A DNA stretch of 41,380 nucleotides from contig CANQVH010000031.1 in assembly GCA_947627245.1 (NCBI GenBank), forward strand, positions 1 to 41,380, in the 5' to 3' direction. The DNA comes from an uncultured Lachnospiraceae bacterium (lineage in GTDB: Bacteria; Bacillota; Clostridia; Lachnospirales; Lachnospiraceae). Made by a program: the position numbers and the translations under genes. Under the pieces are notes generated by a model, which did no database searches, was not told the DNA's origin, and saw only the letters and a program-made list of their open reading frames with translations. How positions within the stretch are numbered: the stretch's first letter is position 1; every line of letters starts with the position of its first letter. Shown piece by piece: positions 15,739 through 22,805 of this stretch.

Positions 15739-16245
15739 TTGCGTTCCTATCAGATTCAGGATATCAAAGGCTTCATGAAAAAGCTGCTCATCGAGGAGAC
15801 GTTCGACACGTTTCTGCTCTCGGAGGCGTCGATCACCACCTTCGCCGCCTTCCACATCGACGGAACCTTTCACCCAGAATATTTAAGCGGCGCCGAGGCG
15901 GAAGCGCTGACGGCCGAGCAATCCGGCTTTGCGCTCTGGCGGCGCGTCCGCCCCTTCTTCTTCGATCTCACGAAGGGAAAAAATACCCCGCTCCAATTCC
16001 GCATCGTCTTCCGGCTGGCCGCGCACAACGTCGAACGACTCATTGCGCAGTCCGGCGTCGCCTTTCGCCCGGAGGATGTAGACGGTCTGTTCCTGAACAT
16101 CCGCTTCGACGGGACGGAGCTCACCTGCGTCAGCGGCGCCTCGCTTCGCATCTTCTCGCTCGATAAATCGCTGGAGCACGCATGGGACGAGATGCTGGAG
16201 CGGTTCTTCCGCCGGGAAGAGATTGCGCAGATCAGTGATTGTTAG
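15739..16245 (+). CDS. DUF5721-like conserved protein, unknown function
   Basis: 168 residues, soluble, with no signal peptide or membrane helix. It begins RSYQIQDIKGFMKKLLIEET, followed by FDTFLLSEASITTFAAFHIDG, which I recall from a conserved Lachnospiraceae family (DUF5721) of unknown function; the family label is from memory and unchecked. I chose the TTG at 15739 because GGGGAGGT stands 7 nt upstream and because the longer frame would overlap the promoter at 15676-15705. The stop TAG (16243-16245) lies inside the left arm of the CIRCE operator of htpG. It diverges from degV across a short region with an inverted repeat. Nothing in the sequence points to an enzymatic role. Confidence 0.75.
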   Translation: MRSYQIQDIKGFMKKLLIEETFDTFLLSEASITTFAAFHIDGTFHPEYLSGAEAEALTAEQSGFALWRRVRPFFFDLTKGKNTPLQFRIVFRLAAHNVERLIAQSGVAFRPEDVDGLFLNIRFDGTELTCVSGASLRIFSLDKSLEHAWDEMLERFFRREEIAQISDC

Positions 16246-16268
16246 CACTCGACGAAAACGAGTGCTAA
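16242..16268 (+). promoter_or_regulatory. Perfect CIRCE operator (HrcA binding site)
   Basis: TTAGCACTC, 9 nt, GAGTGCTAA: both arms match the CIRCE consensus exactly. HrcA binds this site and represses class I heat-shock genes, usually groESL and dnaK operons. Here it stands 7 nt upstream of the -35 of htpG. Its left arm overlaps the stop codon of the preceding gene. Confidence 0.97.
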
Positions 16269-16275
16269 TTTTTTC

Positions 16276-16304
16276 TTGACATTTCCTTTTCACGGTATTA
16301 AGAT
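16276..16304 (+). promoter_or_regulatory. sigma-A promoter of htpG
   Basis: TTGACA (16276-16281, perfect), 17-nt spacer, TAAGAT (16299-16304). It is directly downstream of CIRCE, so HrcA bound there would block RNA polymerase. Confidence 0.8.
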
Positions 16305-16339
16305 ATGGTACAGAAAAATAATAAAGGAGATGTTGCTGC

Positions 16340-18529
16340 ATGAGCAAACGTACAGGAAGTCTTTCGATCAACAGTGAAAATATTTTTCCCATCATAAAGA
16401 AATGGCTGTATTCCGACCATGACATCTTTGTCCGCGAGATGGTCTCGAACGGCTGTGACGCGATCTCGAAGCTCTCAAAGCTCGAGATGATGGGCGAGTA
16501 CTCCTACCCGGACGACTACAAAAAACGCATTGAGGTCGTCGTCAATCCGGAGGAGAAGACGCTGAAGTTCATCGACACCGGCCTCGGCATGACCGCCGAC
16601 GAGGTGGAGGAATACATTACGCAGATCGCCTTTTCGGGCGCGACCGATTTCCTTGAAAAATACAAGGACAAGACAACGGACGATGAGATTATCGGGCACT
16701 TCGGCCTCGGCTTCTACTCCGCGTTCATGGTAGCCGACGAGGTACACATCGACACGCTCTCCTACAAGGAAGGCGCGGCGCCGGTGCATTGGGAGTGCGA
16801 CGGCGGCACGGACTACACGATCGAGGAAGGCAGCCGTGACAAGGTCGGCACCGAGATTACCCTCTTCCTCGGCGAAGACAGCGTCGAGTTCGCGAACGAG
16901 TACCGCATGCGCGAGATTCTGGAGAAGTACTGCTCCTTCATGCCGGTCGAGATCTTTCTCTCCAAGGCGAACGCCGAGCAGCAGTATGAGACGATCGACG
17001 AGGATGAGCTGCGCGAGGACGACGTCGTAGTAGAGCGCATCCACGAGGACGCGAAGACCGAGGAAAAAGAAAATGAGAACGGCGAGAAGGAAGTCATCGA
17101 GGTCTCTCCGGCCCGCGACCGCGTGAAGATCAACAAGCGTCCGGTCTCCATCAGCGACACGCATCCGCTCTGGGCGAAGCATCCGAACGAGTGCACGGAC
17201 GAGGAATACCGGGAATTCTACCGCAAGGTATTTCTGGATTACAAGGAGCCGCTGTTCTGGATCCATCTGAACATGGACTATCCGTTCAACCTGAAGGGCA
17301 TCCTCTACTTCCCGAAGATCAATACCGAGTATGATTCCATCGAGGGCAAGATCAAGCTCTACAACAATCAGGTCTTCATCGCGGACAACATCAAGGAAGT
17401 GATCCCGGAGTTCCTGATGCTCTTAAAGGGCGTCATCGACTGTCCGGACCTGCCGCTGAACGTCTCCCGTTCCGCGCTGCAGAATGACGGCTTCGTGAAG
17501 AAGATCTCGGACTACATCACGAAGAAGGTCGCGGACAAACTCTCCGGCATGTGCAAGACCGACCGTGAGAATTATGAGAAATACTGGGATGATATCAGCC
17601 CGTTCATCAAATACGGCTGCATCAAGGACAGCAAGTTCGGCGAGAAGATCATGGACTATGTCCTCTACAAGAATCTCGACGGCAAATACCTGACGCTGAA
17701 GGATCTTCTGGAGGCCCAGAAGAAGGACGCAGAAGGCGAAGGCTCCGAGGCTACGGCCGAGGAAACAAAGGCTGAAAATACCGAGAGCGCGGCCGAGGAA
17801 GCGAAGGCCGAAAATGCCGAAAGCGCGGCCGAAGAAGCGAAGGCTGACAGCGACGCAGACGCGCAGGATTCCGATGCTTCCGCAGACAGCGATGCAAACG
17901 CTTCCGACGATGAGGATGCCGAGAAAGAAAAGACGACGATCTATTACGTGACCGATGAAGTACAGCAGAGCCAGTATATCAATATGTTCCGCGAGGCCGG
18001 GCTCGACGCAGTGATCCTGCGCCACAACATCGACACCGCATTCATCTCCCATATGGAACAGCTCAACGAGGAGATCAAGTTCCAGCGCATCGACGCGGAC
18101 GTCACCGAATCCGTCAAGGACGCCGACGACGCCGAGGTGCCGCAGGAGACGGCCGACGCGCTGACCGAGACCTTCCGCAAGGCGCTCGGCAAGGAAAAGC
18201 TCACCGTCAAGGTTGAAAAGCTCAAGAATGCGAATGTTTCCTCGATGATCACTCTCTCCGAGGAGAGCCGCCGGATGCAGGAAATGATGAAGATGTACAA
18301 TATGTACGGCATGGATCCGTCCATGTTCGGCGGAGACGAGACGCTGATCCTCAATGCGAACAACAAGCTCGTTCAGTTTGTCGCAGAGCACAAGGATTCC
18401 GACAAGGTTCCGATGATCTGTGAACAGCTCTACGATCTCGCTATGATCTCGCACAAGCCGCTCGCGCCGGAGGACATGACGAAATTCATCTCCCGCAGCA
18501 ATGAAATCTTGATGATGTTTGCGGAATAA
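16340..18529 (+). CDS. htpG: Hsp90-family chaperone HtpG with an acidic repeat insertion
   Basis: ATP-driven cytoplasmic chaperone dimer. 729 residues against about 620-640 usual. The N-terminal GHKL ATPase has VREMVSNGCDAISK (Glu and Asn of the ATP site), DTGLGMTADE, IGHFGLGFYSAFMVAD and GTEITLF. A charged linker lies at about 222-262, then the middle domain (LFWIHLNMDYPFNLKGILYFP, LPLNVSRSALQ) and the dimerisation domain up to the end. The extra length is mostly a 68-residue insert at about 463-530, rich in Ala, Glu, Asp and Ser, in the loop before the IYYVTDE strand of the middle domain. It includes a 12-residue unit (AEEAKAENAESA) present twice and a third time in part. The start follows AAAGGAGATGTTGCTGC. 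HrcA control through CIRCE is likely. Confidence 0.97.
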   Translation: MSKRTGSLSINSENIFPIIKKWLYSDHDIFVREMVSNGCDAISKLSKLEMMGEYSYPDDYKKRIEVVVNPEEKTLKFIDTGLGMTADEVEEYITQIAFSGATDFLEKYKDKTTDDEIIGHFGLGFYSAFMVADEVHIDTLSYKEGAAPVHWECDGGTDYTIEEGSRDKVGTEITLFLGEDSVEFANEYRMREILEKYCSFMPVEIFLSKANAEQQYETIDEDELREDDVVVERIHEDAKTEEKENENGEKEVIEVSPARDRVKINKRPVSISDTHPLWAKHPNECTDEEYREFYRKVFLDYKEPLFWIHLNMDYPFNLKGILYFPKINTEYDSIEGKIKLYNNQVFIADNIKEVIPEFLMLLKGVIDCPDLPLNVSRSALQNDGFVKKISDYITKKVADKLSGMCKTDRENYEKYWDDISPFIKYGCIKDSKFGEKIMDYVLYKNLDGKYLTLKDLLEAQKKDAEGEGSEATAEETKAENTESAAEEAKAENAESAAEEAKADSDADAQDSDASADSDANASDDEDAEKEKTTIYYVTDEVQQSQYINMFREAGLDAVILRHNIDTAFISHMEQLNEEIKFQRIDADVTESVKDADDAEVPQETADALTETFRKALGKEKLTVKVEKLKNANVSSMITLSEESRRMQEMMKMYNMYGMDPSMFGGDETLILNANNKLVQFVAEHKDSDKVPMICEQLYDLAMISHKPLAPEDMTKFISRSNEILMMFAE
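17756..17851 (+). repeat. 36-bp tandem repeat inside htpG
   Basis: Units start at 17756, 17792 and 17828; the third is partial. Each full unit encodes AEE(T/A)KAEN(T/A)ESA. The copies differ at several bases, so this is not a fresh slippage product. Being a multiple of three, changes in copy number would keep the frame. Confidence 0.85.
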
Positions 18530-18574
18530 ACCCATAAAGAGGGAAATAACGGCACAAACGCGCGCGCTTAACAC

Positions 18575-18602
18575 TTGACTTTACCTCTTATTATTATATA
18601 AT
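18575..18602 (+). promoter_or_regulatory. sigma-A promoter for the SGNH hydrolase operon
   Basis: TTGACT (18575-18580), 16-nt spacer, TATAAT (18597-18602, perfect), within an AT-rich stretch between htpG and the next gene. Transcription would start near 18609, about 60 nt before the ATG. I see no terminator for htpG in this gap. Confidence 0.75.
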
Positions 18603-18668
18603 ATTATATTACGCAGAGTTTTTTGCATAGAATGAACCGAATCGGATATACAGGAGATAATACAAGTC

Positions 18669-19745
18669 ATGAAACCACAAAAGCGCAGACGCAAAAGAAG
18701 ACAAGACAGGCTCGTCCTGAACCTCTTAATCCTAGTGACGGTGGTGCTCGTCGTTTTTGAGGGGAAGCTGGTCTACACCATGTTCACCCACCAATCCTCT
18801 CTCAGTGAAGCGAACGCTCCGAGCGCCGCGGGAACGGCCGTCTCGTCGAGCGGTTCTCTCTCCGAGTCAGAGACCGAGCGGACGCAGGAAGAAGACCTGC
18901 TGCCGATTGGCTCCGATACTTATTTCGGAGAGACCACCCTTGCCGGACTTCCCGGAAGGTTTACGACAGCGTCCGCTCCCGCGAAGGAAGACGACAAGCT
19001 TCCTACCGTGTCGGATCCGGACAGTCCCGCGATTGTGCCGAAGTCCGATGACAGCGTCGACGATTCTTATTTCTCGGATGCCGTGTTTATCGGCGACTCG
19101 CGTATGGAGGGCTTCCGCAACGCCTCCGGCATCACGCAGGGAAAATTCTTTACCAGCGTAGGAATGTCCCTTTCCTCGATGCGGAGCGATCCGGTTATCT
19201 CCACGCCGGAGGGAAATATCACCGTGGCTGCGGCCCTGTCCGGCGGAGTTTACAATAAGATCTACATTATGCTCGGGACCAACGATCTCGGCGAATACAA
19301 CTGGGATTCCTTCCGGGACGGTTTTATCGCTACCATGGAGCGTTTTCAGGAGATTCAGCCGGACGCGATCATCTATGTGTGCAGCGTAATCTACGTGGAC
19401 GAGTCCAAAGCGGCCTCGACCCAGTATGTCAACAACGCCAACGTAGACAAGATCAATTCCATCCTGCTGGATATCTGCGCGGAGAAGGATTACCACTATC
19501 TTGACCTGAACGAATTTCTGTCAAACGGCTACGGATCGCTCATCGACGGCGCATCCAGCGACGGCGTCCATCTGTATCCGGAGTATTGCCAGCAGATGCT
19601 CGACTATCTGAAGAGCCATTACATAGCGGTCGAGTCCTCATCCGACGAGGGCGAGTCCGAGGGCATCACCGGCGCAGAGACGGAGACTGAAGCGGCGACC
19701 GAGGCGGACGCAGACAAGTCTGATTCCGCAAAGGAAGACGCATAA
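18669..19745 (+). CDS. Membrane-anchored SGNH/GDSL hydrolase
   Basis: 358 residues. A strongly basic N-terminus (KPQKRRRKRRQDR) and one helix at about 16-36 anchor the protein with its catalytic part outside. A Ser/Thr/Glu-rich linker of about 95 residues follows, then an SGNH domain: block I FIGDSRMEGF (nucleophile Ser), the later GTNDLG block (Asn) and DGVHLYPEYC (Asp/His pair). The C-terminus is an acidic tail of about 40 residues. Such enzymes are esterases or acetyl hydrolases/transferases; extracytoplasmic members often act on cell-wall or exopolysaccharide acetyl groups, but no MBOAT partner is nearby. The ribosome site AGGAGA is about 11 nt from the ATG. It is followed after 37 nt by a lipoprotein gene, likely its operon partner. 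Confidence 0.85.
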   Translation: MKPQKRRRKRRQDRLVLNLLILVTVVLVVFEGKLVYTMFTHQSSLSEANAPSAAGTAVSSSGSLSESETERTQEEDLLPIGSDTYFGETTLAGLPGRFTTASAPAKEDDKLPTVSDPDSPAIVPKSDDSVDDSYFSDAVFIGDSRMEGFRNASGITQGKFFTSVGMSLSSMRSDPVISTPEGNITVAAALSGGVYNKIYIMLGTNDLGEYNWDSFRDGFIATMERFQEIQPDAIIYVCSVIYVDESKAASTQYVNNANVDKINSILLDICAEKDYHYLDLNEFLSNGYGSLIDGASSDGVHLYPEYCQQMLDYLKSHYIAVESSSDEGESEGITGAETETEAATEADADKSDSAKEDA

Positions 19746-19782
19746 ATACAAACATACCGAATCAGAGGAGAGTCGAAACATC

Positions 19783-20250
19783 ATGAAAAAGCTGACACTG
19801 CTCTTCTGTCTGGCGGCTGTGGCACTCGGAACGACCGCCTGCGGAAGCACAAAAGAAAAGGAAATATCCGTAGACGTACCAAAGCTCGCGGAGGAGCTTT
19901 TGACGACAGTCACCTCCGACCAGCTTTCCGAGACAGCCGTTGATATGCTGCCGTCGATCTATTTCTACGAGCCGGACGACGTCGCATCCGCCGCCGCTTA
20001 TGCAAGCTCCGGCGCAACTGCCTGCGAGGTTGCCGTGATCCAGTCCAAGGACGCCAAGAACACGGAAGAAATCGAAAAGCTGCTGCAGACGAGAGTAGAC
20101 AATCAGTCAGCGCTCTACGCTTCCTACAACGAGGCGGAAGTCACCCGGCTGGACGACGCCGTCATCGAAAGCGCCGGAGCCTACACCGTGCTGTGCGTGT
20201 GCGACGACACGGACAAAGCCAAAGAGATCCTTGAAGGATACGGATTCTAA
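19783..20250 (+). CDS. DUF4358-like lipoprotein
   Basis: 155 residues. The N-terminus MKKLTLLFCLAAVALGTTAC is a lipoprotein signal with the modified Cys at 20 (box TTAC, slightly weak). The rest is a soluble domain with LAEELLTTVTSDQLSE, IYFYEPDDVASAAAYASSGATACEVAVI and a C-terminal GAYTVLCVCDDTDKAKEIL, which I recall as DUF4358, a family frequent in Clostridia; the label is unchecked. In other genomes the family is often near envelope acetylation genes; here it follows an SGNH hydrolase, which fits. ATG preceded by AGAGGAGAGTCGAAACATC. The stop is only 9 nt from the stop of the convergent subtilisin gene. Confidence 0.8.
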   Translation: MKKLTLLFCLAAVALGTTACGSTKEKEISVDVPKLAEELLTTVTSDQLSETAVDMLPSIYFYEPDDVASAAAYASSGATACEVAVIQSKDAKNTEEIEKLLQTRVDNQSALYASYNEAEVTRLDDAVIESAGAYTVLCVCDDTDKAKEILEGYGF

Positions 20251-20259
20251 GCAACCATT

Positions 20260-21156
20260 CTAAATCAGGAGCAGCCGTCTCAGATCCGGCATTCCCCAGC
20301 CCTGCCGGTTTTTCGGAAGTCCGAGATTGACGGCCGATTCCCTGAGCCGCATTTTCACCTGAAGATTTGTCAGATAGGGCTCCCGTTCCAACAAAAGCGC
20401 GATACAGCCGCTCACCGCCGGAGCCGCCATGGACGTTCCGCTCTTTCGCGCGTAATATTGGCCTCTTTGCCAGAGCGGGGAGCACGATACGATATTGGTT
20501 CCCGGCACTACAATTTCCGGCTTGCAGATACACTCGCTCGTCGGCCCGCATCCGGAATAATTCGCGTTCACATTCGTCTGCCTGCGCCGGAACTGCGTCG
20601 AAGAGCCCACCGTAATCACCTTTCTGCTGTTGCCGGGAGCCGTGATGCTCATCGGCGCCGGTCCCATATTCCCGGCCGCCGTCACGACGACAAGTCCGCA
20701 ATCCCAAGCCTGTTCCACACGCTCTACCAGCATTCTGGCGCCCTCGTCATCCTCTCCCTTGGTCGTCCCCGCCGAAATATTCATGACACGGATGTGAAAG
20801 CGGTCTCTGTTCGCGATCACCCAGTCGATTCCCCGGAAAATATCAAGCAGGCTGCCCTGTCCCTTGCCGTCCAACACCTTGACGTGAAGCAGGTTGCACC
20901 CCGGCGCGATCCCGCAGTATCTGCCGTTCGAGCTTTCTCCGTCCCCACCCACGATCCCGGTCACATGGCTGCCGTGAGAAGCGTCGTCATAGCATTCCTT
21001 TCTTCCATTTATCATATCCACAAATCCTACGATCCGGTCCGCGTAGTCCGGATGCCTGCAGACACCGGAATCCAGCACCGCAACCGTAATTCCCCGCCCC
21101 GTGATTCCTGCCCTGTGGATCTCGTCCGCATGAAGCTGCGCTCTGACATGATCCAT
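20260..21156 (-). CDS. Subtilisin-like serine protease (S8), cytoplasmic type
   Basis: 298 residues, complete S8 domain. Catalytic triad: Asp29 in AVLDSGV, His61 in HGSHVTG, Ser242 in GTSMAAP; the oxyanion Asn163 is in AAGN. There is no signal peptide and only about 20 residues precede the core, in contrast to secreted subtilisins that carry a prepro region. This resembles intracellular serine proteases and AprX of Bacillus, so action in the cytoplasm is inferred. Several Cys residues in the core (for example CGPTSECIC) are unusual for a secreted subtilisin and fit an intracellular life. ATG at 21156 follows GGGAGGGAAGTATT. It lies 105 nt after the Nudix gene on the same strand and may share its transcript. 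Confidence 0.92.
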   Translation of the reverse strand: MDHVRAQLHADEIHRAGITGRGITVAVLDSGVCRHPDYADRIVGFVDMINGRKECYDDASHGSHVTGIVGGDGESSNGRYCGIAPGCNLLHVKVLDGKGQGSLLDIFRGIDWVIANRDRFHIRVMNISAGTTKGEDDEGARMLVERVEQAWDCGLVVVTAAGNMGPAPMSITAPGNSRKVITVGSSTQFRRRQTNVNANYSGCGPTSECICKPEIVVPGTNIVSCSPLWQRGQYYARKSGTSMAAPAVSGCIALLLEREPYLTNLQVKMRLRESAVNLGLPKNRQGWGMPDLRRLLLI

Positions 21157-21261
21157 AATACTTCCCTCCCGGTATCAGGATATGCAAAGGGAAGCGTATG
21201 GTTCCTGCGCGGAAGATTTCCGGGCTTTTTTGGCCGAGCGGATTTTGCCATCGGGAATTTA

Positions 21262-21960
21262 TCAGTTTTTCTCTTCCCGGCGCGCCAGCAGCCACGCGGC
21301 GATATGAACCGCCTGCGGGAACTCGCCGCTTACGATCATCTCCTCGATCTCCTGCGCCGTGTGCTTTTGCACATTCAGAAATTCCGTCTCATCAAGGGAC
21401 TGCTCCGCCACCCTGCGGCAGTTTCGCGCCACAAAAAGATAGGCGTAATCGTCGGCTATCGTCGCGTGGGACGGCACCGCAAGCAGGTAACTCCACTCGT
21501 CGGACTCATAGCCGGTCTCCTCCCGCAGCTCGCGCTTCGCCGCCACAAGAGCATTTTTCGCAAAGCCGCCGTCACCGCCGTACTCCCTGCCGTCCTTTCG
21601 CTCGATCCCTCCCGCCGGGAATTCCGTCGTCACCTCCCGGATTCCCTGCCGGAACTGACGAACGCACAGATAATTTTCTTCCGTGTCGGAAGCCACAATC
21701 ACAACGTAATCCTTGCGGCTGTACGTATAATACGGCTCAAACACACTTCCGTCCGGCAGGCGATACGCTGACCGCCGAAAGTCGATCCATTCATCCTGTA
21801 TAATGTGCTCCGTACTGACCTCCTCCCATGCGAGAGGATCCCGGCTCTCCGTATTTTTTGCACTTTTCGAATTTCCTGTGCTTTCTGTTCCTCCTATGTT
21901 CTCTGCATTCTGTCTCCCCGTGAGTCCGGTTCTGTTCTTCTCATCTGCACACTTTTTCAT
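21262..21960 (-). CDS. Nudix hydrolase, ADP-ribose pyrophosphatase-like
   Basis: 232 residues. The core begins near residue 44 with DPLAWEEVSTEHI, then YRLPDGSVFEPYYTY, FRQGIREVTTEFPAGGIE and the Nudix helix REL-EETGYE (AAKRELREETGY). This resembles ADP-ribose/NDP-sugar pyrophosphatases, which split X-linked nucleoside diphosphates using Mg2+. Two oddities. The first about 43 residues are a low-complexity, Thr/Ser/Asn/Lys-rich extension. And between PAGG and REL there is an insert (RKDGREYGGDGGF) that moves the early Glu of the G-x5-E part of the box. The ATG at 21960 follows GGAGGAGCGAGAGAAG; a promoter candidate lies at 22068-22097. Substrate uncertain. Confidence 0.85.
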   Translation of the reverse strand: MKKCADEKNRTGLTGRQNAENIGGTESTGNSKSAKNTESRDPLAWEEVSTEHIIQDEWIDFRRSAYRLPDGSVFEPYYTYSRKDYVVIVASDTEENYLCVRQFRQGIREVTTEFPAGGIERKDGREYGGDGGFAKNALVAAKRELREETGYESDEWSYLLAVPSHATIADDYAYLFVARNCRRVAEQSLDETEFLNVQKHTAQEIEEMIVSGEFPQAVHIAAWLLARREEKN

Positions 21961-22067
21961 CTTCTCTCGCTCCTCCGCCAGTCTTGCGCCATTGCGCCGT
22001 ATTTACTTTTGAAACCATGCGAATCGAAAAACGCTTTCATTCTGCACAGCTCCCCATATTTACGGAC

Positions 22068-22097
22068 ATTTTACCACGCAGACTATTATTTAGACAA
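22068..22097 (-). promoter_or_regulatory. sigma-A promoter candidate for the Nudix/subtilisin genes
   Basis: Minus strand TTGTCT (22092-22097), 18-nt spacer, TAAAAT (22068-22073). It starts 7 nt past the stop of the ABC ATPase gene, leaving a leader of about 100 nt before the Nudix ATG. Confidence 0.5.
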
Positions 22098-22103
22098 GAG
22101 ATT

Positions 22104-22772
22104 TCAGCTTTGCAGAAGACGTCCGTCTCTGATATGCACCGTGCGCATGGCCCTTTCGGCGAGCGCAGAATCATGGGTGATCATGATAACCGTGATCCCA
22201 TAGTCGCGGTTCAGCATGTCGAGCAGTTGCATGACATTCTCCCCGGACTGCTGATCCAGATTGCCGGTCGGCTCGTCGCACAGCAAAAGCTCGGGCCGAT
22301 TGATCAGCGCCCTTGCGATCGCAACTCTCTGCTGCTGTCCGCCGGAAAGCTGCGCGGGCAGATGATCGAGCCGGTCAGACAGCCCCAGTATCCCGACGAT
22401 CTCCGCCAGCCGTCCCTCGTCCGGTTTCTCCCGCGCGATATCCTTCGGCAGCAGAATATTCTCCCGGACACTCAGCTCCGCGACCAGATTGTAGGACTGA
22501 AAAACAAAACCGATCGTCTTCAGACGGAACAGAGAAAGCGCTGCGTCGTCCATATCGAAAAGATTTTTCCCGTCGTAGAGTACCTTCCCCTCCGTGGGAT
22601 CGTCCAGACCGCCGAGCAGGTTCAGAAGCGTCGATTTGCCGCTCCCGGAAGCTCCCATCACGGCAAGGAATTCTCCCTTTTCCACCGACAGATTCACATG
22701 ATCCAGAGCGGTGACCTCCGCCTCGCCTTTCCCGTATTTTTTTGTCAGATTCTCCGTAACCAAAAATGTCAT
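22104..22772 (-). CDS. ABC transporter ATP-binding protein (MacB/LolD type)
   Basis: 222 residues from the chosen start. Seen: Walker A GASGSGKST, Q-loop FVFQSYNLVAELSV, signature LSGGQQQRVAIARAL, Walker B LLLCDEPTGNLD and the H-loop MITHDSAL. The FQSYNL and SGGQQQRVAIARAL segments are typical of the ATPase partners of FtsX-type permeases, which act as mechanotransmission devices on lipids, peptides or envelope proteins rather than classic importers. I chose the ATG at 22772 because AAAGGA lies 8 nt upstream; a frame 33 nt longer has no such support and would overlap the end of the permease gene. It follows the permease after 33 nt. Confidence 0.93.
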   Translation of the reverse strand: MTFLVTENLTKKYGKGEAEVTALDHVNLSVEKGEFLAVMGASGSGKSTLLNLLGGLDDPTEGKVLYDGKNLFDMDDAALSLFRLKTIGFVFQSYNLVAELSVRENILLPKDIAREKPDEGRLAEIVGILGLSDRLDHLPAQLSGGQQQRVAIARALINRPELLLCDEPTGNLDQQSGENVMQLLDMLNRDYGITVIMITHDSALAERAMRTVHIRDGRLLQS

Positions 22773-22805
22773 ATTCGTGTTCCTTTCAAATCTCCCCATC
22801 GGCAT

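Noticed and set aside
17756-17851. CRISPR array
   Set aside because: The 36-bp periodicity is in frame inside htpG, has no spacers, and encodes a protein repeat.
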